Source: Siphonodentalium dalli (taxonomy: Eukaryota > Mollusca > Scaphopoda > Gadilida > Siphonodentaliidae). Taken from it: DNA of 64,000 bases. The DNA is taken from contig CP136069.1 of NCBI GenBank assembly GCA_032622095.1, forward strand, positions 82,608,958-82,672,957. Direction: 5' to 3'. The position numbers and the translations under genes were made by a program. The notes beneath the pieces are model-generated. The model had not been told where the DNA came from. It did no database searches and worked only from the letters and a program-made list of their open reading frames with translations. This document shows positions 28,201-40,200 of the stretch, one piece after another (the stretch's first letter is position 1; every line of letters starts with the position of its first letter).

Positions 28201-31200
28201 ATTCTAGGTCTTCCATAGCAGTTGAGGGCCTTATCAGAATGAGGTCCCCAGAGGGTGAATTTAGTGATACTAGCCCGCTGTGCAGGATAGCCTCACTAAA
28301 TTCACCCTCTGGGTACCTCATTCTGCAAATAACAGACAGACTATTTCAAAGCTTGATTCAAGGCTAGCATCACCAAATTCACCATTTGGGGACCTCATTC
28401 TGCTTAGGCCTCATCTTCTGGGAAGTATCTATAGTATCAAATTTACATTGTTGTTAGTTAAATTTCCCTTCTAGGAAGTTTCTATATCCCCTAATTTGCA
28501 GAAGATAAAATTCATAATTGAGGGGCCCAATGGGTGAACATCACCAACTTCAACTGGGGAAATTCAATTTTATTCTAGGTCTTCCATAGCAGTTGAGGAC
28601 TTTATCAGAATGAGGTCCCCAGAGGGTGAATTTAGCATCACTAAATTCACCCTCTGGGGACCTCACTCTGCAAATGACAGACACACTATCACACTATTTC
28701 AAGGCTTGTTGTATAAGACATTGTGTTGCTTGAGGCCAGGCATACACAATGTAGGAACAGACACGCTTTTTGTGATGCTATCCGGCACAGCAGGCTAGCA
28801 TCACCAAATTCACCCTCTGGCGTCCTCATTCTGCTTAGGCCTCATCTTCTGGGAAGTATCTATAGTATCAAATTTACATTGTTGTTAGTTAAATTTCCCT
28901 TCTAGGAAGTTTCTATATCCCCTAATTTGCAGAAAATAAAATTCATAAATGAGGTGCCCAATGGGTGAATATCACCAACTTCAACTGGGGAACTTAATTT
29001 TTATCCTTATCAGATTTGTGAAAATGGGATCACAAAGTCAAATAAGGGCAGAGCAAGAGACTTAACTATTTCACTACATAGTAATTCTTAAAATATGTTT
29101 GCAAGAACTAGTTGGCTTATATAGAATGGAATGTTCTTCCTTGACTGCAATTCAGATTTTTTTAATGGGGTCACCTGGTCAAATAGGGGCCAAGCGAAGG
29201 ACAGTTTCCCTCTTAATATGCTTCCTTCACAAGGACCATCAGGTCTATTTGACTGATATTTATGATATGTATGAAGGGTTCTTTGGTGTCTGGGATTCAA
29301 ATTTATTCAGATGGGGTCACCCGGTTAAATAGGGTGGGACCAGGGACATAACTATATGTCTCTATAGTAATTCTTAAAATGTCTTCTCAAGGGATTTTGG
29401 ACTATTTAGCTTACATATAGTATGGAGGAATCAGGAAGATCCTTTAGTGACTGAGATACAGATTTGTTAAAATGAGGTCAACCTGTCAAGAAATGGCAGT
29501 CTATGGGGAGTTAATCACTTTTGTGTCCAATAAAATCATAGAAATACCAAATTCATTAAAACATCTACCTTGGAACCACCTGACTGATTGGTCTGACATA
29601 CATGTATTGTGTTTTGGGTCCATGGATAATTGGGCTTCAAACATGTTTAAATGGTTTTAGAAAAAGGCGCTTGTGAGATTGGAAATTTCCAACAATTGAG
29701 AAAGTTTGAGGTGTCGGTTGTGAAATTCCAACCTAAGACTTATGGGAGTTTGGATCCCGGTTGGGAGGGGACTTGTTGAGCTGGAGGAGGGGGGTGATCA
29801 GTAGTGTACAGTTGGCAATTTCAAGGTGGTTTTTTACCAAGCTAAGTCTCTCTAGCCACATATCCTGTTTAAATCTACTTCTTTTAAAGTGATTATGAAA
29901 AGTGCTGACTGTTTTGGTCTCCAGAGTCCCAGTCTTATCAGTCTTTGCAGTCTGGTGAGCGACCCCACAGTCATTGACTGTCTTGTTAATTGTCATATTC
30001 ATTTAATCAAACCTGTTAATTATGTTGGTACCTTTTAATTGTTTTGCCCCTTGGCTTATCCAGTTCATTAATCTTAATTGGCCTATTCATTTAGTCAACA
30101 CTTTCTATTTCCATTAACATGTTTTTACTTGTCACCTTTTACTCATTGGTTAATTCAGCTTGGCATTTCACACCTCCAACTGTATATTAATACCTTTACC
30201 TTCAAACTTGAAAAAAGAACATTTTATCTAGACTAGTCGCTATATTGTTTCACGTCATTAGGATTACCATTGGACACTTCATGCTAACGTTATAAGGAAT
30301 ACCTGTTGCGGTTATATGTTATGTTCATCTTGGAAAACCGGATGATTGTAAATAAAAGCTATTCCCCAACATCAGACTTGTTCGTTTAATGACATTGGAC
30401 ATCTTCAGATCCCGACTATCATAACCACAGAAACTCGACCCGTTATAATTGGTGAGAGAATCCGGCGACGCTTCTTTTTAGCTAGCGTCCAAGATGTTCA
30501 ACGTCATTCCGATCAATATACAGAACCTTCTAGGAAGTTTGAATCTGCAGGAAAAAGAATTGACATGGGGATTGAAAGTGCAGCAGAATACAACAACATT
30601 AACTCTTTCATGGCATAAGCCTGCACATCAGTTCAGTTCCTCAAAACCTAGATCCAGCTCTACACTCAAAAGAGATAATCATCGGATGAGACATTATAAC
30701 GACAAAAAGAATCAACAACAACTATCCAAACAGCTTCCGCATTCACATTCTATTCAAAATCAAAAGGCACAACAAGACATTCCTGGGTGCAGTACTATTC
30801 GGACTTTGACTGATTATTCAAGGGACAATCTCAAAACTGTAAGTTCACAGACAAACCCAATTGAACATCCACTTCTCGTGAATTCAGCTATGCAGGCAAC
30901 AGCTCTGACTAGTGAATCATCTGTTCAATATTCAGCAGAAAACGTACCCACCAGGAATTCATCAATTCAAACAAAACCTTCAACTTCTGATTTTGGCATT
31001 CAACATTCTGATAAAACAAATAATCCCCAGCGAAGTGCATTTTCTCAGACACCTACAGGAGATGAGGAACCGTGCATAGTTGAACAGACAGGACAAATGA
31101 ACCATGGCGGTTACATGCGGTTCACAGAAAAAGTTCTCAAATATTGAATCAATCGTTATGAGCAAAGACCAGAGTACTTGATAAAATGGCGTGATTCACC

Positions 31201-34200
31201 ACATTCTGAAAACACATGGATGGATGAATATGAATTGGATGATGCAGCAAGACGCTATGTACATAAACATGGACAATATGATATACCAGGCAAACCACCA
31301 CCTCTTGTACCAATTCAAGCAATGGACCAGGGACTCGCCACGCCATTGAGATCAACAGATCTACATCATTCTAATTTCCAGAATGCGGGACGCATTCAAG
31401 CTGAGCGGAGAGGATATATCACCGGGCCATATTCGCCATATTAGAACTTAGAACTGTTGTTCAATTTAGTGTGTTTTCTGTGAAGTAATATCTCTAAATT
31501 TTGGCCATTCCACATTCATCATTAATTAATTTCTTGCCTTCAGTACTTTTCACAAACAGTTTGTAGGGTTCGTTTTGTCTTATTATTATCACATCTTAGA
31601 TCTTTTAGCCTGTCAGGTTATAATTCATTAGTTTTTAATTGTCATATTCATTTAATCAAACCTGTTAATTATGTTGGTACCTTTTAATTGTTTTGCCCCT
31701 TGGCTTATCCAGTTCATTAATCTTAATTGGCCTATTCATTTAGTCAACACTTTCTATTTCCATTAACATGTTTTTACTTGTCACCTTTTACTCATTGGTT
31801 AATTAGCTTGGCATTTCACACCTCCAATTGTATATTAATACCTTTACCTTCAAACTTGAAAAAAGAACATTTTATCTAGACTAGTCGCTATATTGTTTCA
31901 CGTCATTATGATTACCATTGGACACTTCATGCTAACGTTATAAGGAATACCTGTTGCGGTTATATGTTATGTTCATCTTGGAAAACCGGATGATTGTAAA
32001 TAAAAGCTATTCCCCAACATCAGACTTGTTCGTTTAATGACATTGGACATCTTCAGATCCCGACTATCATAACCACAGAAACTCGACCCGTTATACATCC
32101 CTCATCCGATCATCACCATCTTCGGGTGCCCTATAGATGGAAGCCATAAATTTTTTCCCGAAATAAAAAAACAAACATGGCCACAGCAGCCATCTTAGAT
32201 ATCAAATTTGAATCCATCCGCTCAGCCCGCAGCCAATGGAGAACTGTTTTGAATAGTTTGCAAACATGTTTAGGATCACTTCTGGATGGGAGGCATCAAA
32301 TTTGATAAATTTTCAATGAAAAACATGGCCGCTGGCAGCCATCTTGATTTTACTCTTTGCATGACTAAATCATTCGGCACACCCTACAGGCCACATCCCT
32401 CATCCGATCATCGCCAAACTTCATATGGATCTTCGGGGTGACCTCTAGATGGGAGCCATCGATTATTTCCAAAATTCTTTAAAAAACATGGCTGCCAACA
32501 GCCATCTTGAATTTCAAATTTGAATCCATCCACACACCCTGCAGCCAACATTTATTGGTGAAATGTTTGAACTGAAAATAATTTCATCTACACAATACCA
32601 GACCTTTACTGTGACCTTTTGGCTTTCCTTCTTCTTTATCATTCTATTCATTGTTCAGAAAAATTAAACTCCTTCCCAAGTTGAGCTACAGTGTCATTGA
32701 CACTTTCACTGGTGATCAAATCTCTGGGTACATTCCATGAGGTTACAGTGTCATGATATAGATGCTGTTGACAGACGACAACTTGAAGGGGCATATATGA
32801 ACAATAAAGAGCATTCCTTATGTATGAAAATTGTTACAGATGGGTCTCCTGACCAGGAGAATGGCATGGGATAGGCGCATCTTCTCATGTTCCATCCATG
32901 AATAATGGCTGAACTGAGAATAAAATATTAATTACTTATCTTTGACCTCAGATGACTTAAAGTGGGACTAATAGATTATATTATAATATAAAAAGTGTTT
33001 ATTGTCATTCCAGAAGAATTGTGGGAAAATTGGTGTCTAAATTTCAAAATTGACGATCTGTATAAACACAACGCGACATACGTCTGACTAATACTCTTCC
33101 TTTCATACAATGGTTTTTTCCACCAATTTCCCCACATATCTTCTAGACTGATAATAATTGCTTTATTGATAATATAATTTTTTTCCCCCTTTTTAAGTCA
33201 TCGGAAGTCAAAGGTAAGTAAGTAGTGCTTTATTCTCAGCCAGTATGAGCCTATCACATGACATTCCCCTGGTCAGGTGACCCAATTGTACTAATTGTCC
33301 TACGTAAGGAATGCTCTTTTTTGCTCATATTTGCCCCTTTAAGGCATCTTAGGTCAAGGGCATCTATCAAATTATACTCTATGGATAAATTTATCCACAT
33401 GTTTCAATTTTCGCCGACCAGATTGCAACAATTTTGTGTATATATGATTAATTATCTAATGTAATTAATTATTAGTGCCCTTTTCTGATGTCGACCTATA
33501 TATTAAGATTGCCCGGGTCAGATTACTTATATGTGCAATTTTCAGCTCCGATGGTCAAGCCGTTTCTGTATAAACAATCGTTAGATCTAAAAAAAAACAT
33601 TTGTGATAGCCATTCGGGTTTGACACTGTGTCGCTAGTAGTCCATCATGTGACGTCATAATCCATAATGTAATGCTCAGTGGATTAGTGGGCATCGATAT
33701 TGACTGAGAAAAATTACACCGGTGTATTCCTTTAAGTTATATTACATGTGTATATTATTTATTATTACATCAAATAAAAAGCAATAAAGTACGATACTTC
33801 CTAGTTTCTCATAATCCCTCTGCTCACACATCATAATTACCATTATAATTTTTAGGCGTGCGGGTTCGCCTGAGGCGGGTTGTCACACACGGAAGTAAAC
33901 CCCATGATATTTCTGGGAACCACACAAATTTTTCCATATTGTGTATTTGTCAAACAAAGTACTTAGAGAAATTATTTTAGTTTCAATCTGATCTGAGTCA
34001 AGAGTGTGATATCAGTATTTTTTAATACTGTGACTATTCAATTTGTGTTCAGTTATTTATGGTGAAATCTGTTGTTACGGTAAAATATCAAACCATACAT
34101 GAATTTGAGTTTATTCTTTACGTAGTTCAAAATGAACAAATAATTAATGAAATATTTGGTTCAAATTTCCTTATTCATTTCTATGGGGGAAAAGAAAGGA

Positions 34201-37200
34201 TTATATTGATTTGAATTGACTGTTAAGGTCAATAGATAAAATCATCACCTCGGGTCTGTTCATGTAGTATGGGTTTTTACCTACCTGAATCCAGCTGTAT
34301 CCCATTAGGCGCCGAATGGGATGCAGCTGGCTTCGGGTAGATCAAAACCTATAACAGATTTGGGGTAAGTAATAGTACATTTACATTAAATTTTTCTCTG
34401 ATTACGATATTAATGGTTCATTCCAGATATTGATTTCAGCATTGGGTTACCTCTGTCAGAGAACTACAGAGCAGCTAGGACAGTAGATCTGCCATTCTGG
34501 AAAGAAATCCCATACATGCTGATGCAAGCTGACTATCGAGCACTTCTTTATAACATACATATTAACAAAGATTCTCTGCTGTTAAAGTCTCTCACATATT
34601 TAAAAGAGGTTAGTTGATAAAAGTTTTAGCAGAGCTGAATTCAAGCCTGGATGCAGTGTGTCTGTCATTTGCAGAATAAGGTCCACAGAGGGTGAATTTA
34701 ATGACACCATCCTGCAGGGTGGGCTAGCATCACCAAATTCACCCTCTGAGAACCTCATTCTGCTTAGGCCTCAACTGCTATGGGAGACCCAGGATCAGAT
34801 TGAAGTTCCCCAGTTGAAGTTGGTGATGTTCACCCATTAGTCACCTCGATTATGCATTTTATCTTCTGCAAATAAGAGGATATAGAAACTGAGCAGAAGG
34901 GAAAAAGTTACTAAAAACAATGTTAATTTGAGACTATAGATACTTCCAAGAAAATGAGGCCTAAGCAGAATGATGTCCCCAGAGGGTGAATTTGGTGATG
35001 CTAGCCTGCTGTGTGGGATTGCATCACTAAATTAACCCTCTGGAATGACAGGGTTCGCGCTGCAAATTTGGCAATGGCAAAAAATATAAAAAACAAAATT
35101 AATTTGGCAAAAATATTGGCGAGGGGTTTTTAGCTCACCTGAGACGAAGTCTCCGGTGGAGCTATAGTCATCACTCCTTGTCCGTCGTCCGTCCGTCCGT
35201 CCATCCATCCGTCCGACCGTTCATCCGTCAACAATTCTTTAAACATCTTCTTCCAATCCATAGGACCAAATGGTTTCATATTTGGTGTGGATGTTCCCTA
35301 GGTGACTATCATTCAGATTTGTTCAAATGAGGTCACTGGCTCAAATAGTTACAAAAGCACGGCCTATTCATCCATAGTAATTCTTAGAATGATTTCTTCT
35401 CAAGAACCATTGGGCCGATTTAGCTTATATTTGGTATGAAGGGTCCTTGGGTGACTGGAGTTCAGATTTGTTCAAATGGGGTCACTGAGTCAAATAGGGG
35501 CGGAGCCAGGGACACAACTCTTAAAAAAAAAAACAATTCTTTGAACTCCTTGTTCAATTTAACCAAAAAAAAAATATTTAATTGAGATTAATTTCCTGCT
35601 CAATTTGAAAAAAAATAACACCATTATAACATCCACCAAATTTGCTTTAAATCAGTCTAAAAAAGCAGATACTCAGAGCTCTATGAGATACGTACCAGGA
35701 AGCCGTCTGCAATCACAGAATGTTTACTTAACATATAGAAGTCACATTGGTTATAAAGTAATAAATGAAATGGCAGTGTTAACAAAATCTGATTGGAATG
35801 ACAGCTAGTTTGATTAATACCCTAAAATGCTCTGCCTGTTCAAGAGTTTGTATATAAATGACCCATGGTTTATAATAACAAACTCCCAAGGGCTTGTGAA
35901 TGATGAATCTGACAGTTAGGCCAGTAAAACTAAATACCCGTTTCTCAGGCAATTACATATGGGAAACTGGATGAGAAAGAAGGAGGCATTTTTCTTAGCT
36001 TACCTGAGACATATTTTGTCAGGATGGCCCCTAGGTGGCTGGGATTCAGTTCTGTTCAAATGGGAGTCACATGGTCAAAAAAGTGGCATAGTTAGGGACC
36101 TAACTCTTTCCATCCATAGTAATTCTTAAAACATCTTCTCAAGAATCATCTGGGCTATTTAGCTTATAATTGGTATGGAAGGTCCTTGGGTGACGGGGAT
36201 ACAGATTGTGAATGATGAATCTGACAGTTAGGCCAGTAAAACTAAATATCTGTTTCTTAGGCAATTACATATGGGAAACTGGATGAGAAAGAAGGAGGCA
36301 TTTTTCTTAGCTTACCAGAAATGAAGAATTGAGACATATTTTGTCAGGATGGTCCCTAGGTGGCTGGGATTCAGTTCTGTTCAAATGGGAGTCACATGGT
36401 CAATAAAGTGGCATAGTTAGGGACCTAAGTCTTTCCATCCATAGTAATTCTTAAAACATCTTCTCAATAATCATCAGGGCTATTTAGCTTATAATTGGTA
36501 TGGAAGGTCCTTGGGTGACAGGGATACAGATGTGTTAAAACAAATAAGGGCGGTGCCAGGGACATAACTTGTCCATCCATTGTAATTCTTAAAATGTCTT
36601 CCTATCAAGAACCATCAGGCCTATTCAGCTTATATTTGGTATGGATGACAAGGATTCAGATTTGATTCAGAATTGGGTCAAATAGGGTCAGAGCTACAGA
36701 CATAATTCTTTCCCTCATTAGTTGAACCATTTGGCATATTTAGCATACATTTTGGTATAGAGAGTCCTTGGGTGACTGGGATTCAGATTTGTTGAAATGG
36801 GTTCACCAGGTCAAATAGGGGTGTGACCAGGGACATAACTCTTCCCCCATAGTAATTCTTAAAATGGCCCCTCCTCAAGACCCATCAGTCCTATTTGGCT
36901 TATATGTAGTAACTAGTACGGAGGGTCCTTGTGGTACTTGTTTAAATGGGTCACCTGGTCAAATAGGGGCCAAGCGAAGGACAGTTTTCCTCTTAATATG
37001 CTTCCTTCACAAGGACCATCAGGTCTATTTTACTGATATTTAGTATGAAGGGTTCTTTGGTGTCTGGGATTCAAATTTATTCAGATGGGGTCACCAGGTT
37101 AAATAGGGTGGGACCAGGGACATAACTATGTGTCTCTATAGTAATACTTGTCGTCTCAAGCTTACATATAGTATGGAGGATCCTTTAGTGACTGAGATTC

Positions 37201-40200
37201 AGATTTGTTAACATGAGGTCAACCTGGAAATGACGGGGCTATGGGGACTTAACACTTTTGTGTCTAATAAAATCATTAAAATACAAAATTCATTTAAACA
37301 TCTACCTTGGAACTAACTGACTGATTAATCTGAGATACATGTATGGTGTTTTGGGTCCATGGATAATCGGGCTTCAAACATGTCTAAATGGTTTTATTAA
37401 AAAGGTGCTTGTGAGATTGGAAACTTCCAACAATTGAGAAAGTTTGATATGTCGGTTGTGAAATCCAAACCTAAGACTTGGGAGTCTGCAGCCCAGTCAG
37501 GACGGTACTTGTTGAGCTGGAGGAGGGGGGGGGGATCAGTAGTGTACAGTTGGTAATTTCAGGGTAGATATTCACCAATCTACATACATGAAGCCTCTCT
37601 AGCCACATATCCTTTTTATATCTACTTCTTTTAAAGTGATTATGAAAAGTTCTGACTGTTGTGGTCTCCAGACTAGTCCAGAGTCCCAGTCTTATCAGTC
37701 TTTGCAGTCTGGTGAGCGACCCCACAGTCTTTGACTGTCTTGTTTAATTATGGGATGTGAACTATCTAGTCATAAAATATCATGGAAGGTGGATTAATCG
37801 TTACATGTGCCAAATTACAGTCAATGCAAAAGGAAATCTTATAGCTGATCATTAAATTTATCAACTTAGCATGGTCAGCAATGATATGACAAAAGTTATA
37901 ATCTTCTTAAATATGGTTTCCAGGTGTCGCTTAGATATTTATTGCTAATTTGATACTTATTAATAATACTAACTTGCTTTATTAGCTCAGTTTACCTGTG
38001 GTTATTTGTTTACATTATATAACAAAGAAAAAAAATAGAATATCCTTCAATTTCCCCAATTATACCTTCAATTAAGTTTGGCAAAAATGTTGGCAACATA
38101 AATGTTTGGTCCAGCGCCAACCCTGATGCTCAAAAGCAAAATAACATTAATTTCTAGACGAGAACATTGACAACATGGCATGTTGGCAGCAATGAGATCC
38201 ACAAAGCTGTAAAATGGGTCAAGCTGGTTTGACTTACTAATGCCCACATGTATGTGCACTGATTTGCCTATTGCTTGGCTTTTGTGTTATATTGAGAAAA
38301 AAACAGTATTGTCAATTGATTAAGAAAGGACGCTGTAAAAACAGCCAAGCATTGTGTTGATAATTAGGCATGTGTGACTTTGGTATATTGCCATCAAGCA
38401 TTCACAGGAGAACAACTACTGATGAAGTATTAATGTACAGTAATGCTCTAATTAATCGACTCCTTAAACACAGCAGAATTATGGGTAACTTTTCAGGATT
38501 TAGTCGGAAATATGGCTTGTTGCCATTCATCGGAAAGCTCTCCCCGAGAGCTTTCCGATGAATGGCAACAAGCCATATTTCCGACTAAATCCTGAAAAGT
38601 TACCCATAATTCTGCTGTGTTTAAGGAGTCAATTAATTAGAGCATTACTGTATGTAAATGTTATGGTGAGATCAAGTGATTAAGAGGTGATTGCTAACTA
38701 TAGGCTTAACCCTTTTATGATGGGAGCTGCACTGGTGTAGTTTTAAGATCATGTGCCAGTGCATTCTCTTATATATTCGCATCTCCCTATGGGAGACGTG
38801 CATTTATAAGAGAACGCATTGGCACAGGGTTTTCGCAAATTTTCAGGAAGCTCCAGTCATGGAAGGGTTAAACTATTTGGCCTATTTTTGCCATTTTTCA
38901 AATAAATCTCATTGGCCAATTTGACCACTGACAGCGCGAACCTTGCTTGAGCTTCAATGCCTCATTCGTTTAATTTTCTAGTTCCACCGGAGGTTAGATG
39001 ACCCATACATCAGACAGGTGGAGTTCTGCAGCAATGGTGGCTTTGGATCTGCTCGCTCGATGGCCAAACTGATGGACAGATTGCTCAATTACAAAATCAT
39101 TGATAAGCAAGTCTTTGACAAGTTTTGCTCAGCTCAAGTTACAGGAATGGACAGCGTATTAGACATGAAAACAACTTACGGCCATGGTGTGATCAAATGG
39201 AACAACTCCTATGTAAGTTTAACCCGTTCAATACTGAATGGATTCTCCCATTCAGTTGTTAAACGTATAAATTGGAATGGTCTATTATTCATTTGGTTCA
39301 GGTAATACTAGCAGACGACAGAAAAACAGATGATATAAGAGCAGAATGATTCATATTCATTAATGGGGAAATGTTCAGATAATAAGTTAAAAAAACGACC
39401 TATTGATAGTTGAACTTATTATCGGAACATTCCCAAAGGGAACTACTCGTCAATGAGTATTTAGTATAGAAAGCCTGGTCTCAGTCTGAGTGACCCCAGA
39501 GTCTAATGAACAGCTACATGTACACGTTTGATAGACTGAAAGAAATAGCAGGGAATCCCATTACATTTAAAAAGTAATATGTCAGAGTCACTCAACCACA
39601 AGTCATGGCATGACTCAGTTGGAGGCAAGCAAAAGATAATCGTGTGGAATTTTTAATATGAAACATAGCAATGACATCATAATACGTGGAGAGTCCTATA
39701 TAACATTGATAATACGAATATTGGAATGTTTCAGACAATTGAATGCATAGCTTTTCAATACGCCTTGTCACTGAGATATTGAGGCCATATTGGATCCATC
39801 CACCCCAGTTCCATTTTTTAGTGCTACGGATCAAAGTTCTGGAGTAGCATTCCATATATGGAATTCATGAATATTTAAAAGCTCCATATATGGAATGCTA
39901 CTCCAGAACTTTGACATGTAGCATTAAAACAAAACAAAAGAATGGGCCTGGATGGATCCAATATGGCCGTGACTCAGTATGACAAGGCGTATTGGTTGGG
40001 TTTACTCAGACTGGGTCTCATCTGAGCTACAAAATAGGTATTTTTGGCATTTTAGTGAACTGTGTGTATGAGTGTAACTTGTAAGAGGATCCCAGAAGGT
40101 AAACTTACATTTAGCACACTCAATTTTTAGCTCAACTTGGTGAATCTAAGAGGGAAAACTAGCTATTATCATGACATTGTATCTTTTGCCCATATATATT

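Larger units (their letters stand above)
26621..32095 (+). mobile_element. Young non-autonomous LTR retrotransposon with chromodomain remnant
   Basis: 5' LTR 26621-26840 plus 29986-30447 (split), 3' LTR 31417-32095 (679 bp). The LTRs begin tatcaccggg and end cccgttata. The element is flanked by CATC at 26617-26620 and 32096-32099, a 4-bp target duplication. By eye the LTRs differ at about four positions, so the insertion is recent. A candidate primer-binding site tggtgagagaatccgg starts at 30450, next to the LTR. Only about 970 bp of internal sequence remains, without protease, reverse transcriptase or integrase core, so it depended on another element. Confidence 0.85.
26504..32707 (+). mobile_element. 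Pearl-like element A4, split by an LTR retrotransposon
   Basis: Left end ttagcttaactttactttgtaaagtttgagct (about 26506-26535) and ccatacataaacaatttcc up to 26620; it resumes at 32096 with catccctcatccgatc and ends with the hairpin gtgtcattgacac and tttca at 32707. The broken sentence 'accctacaggcc ... catccctcatccgatcatc' occurs unbroken at about 32382, confirming that the halves belong together. Confidence 0.8.

Noticed and set aside
29733-37725. Similar minus-strand open frames near the right ends of B1 and B2 (shared TFHNHFKRSR)
   Set aside because: The similarity follows from DNA similarity of the element ends; upstream parts differ in frame, with no sign of codon-level constraint.
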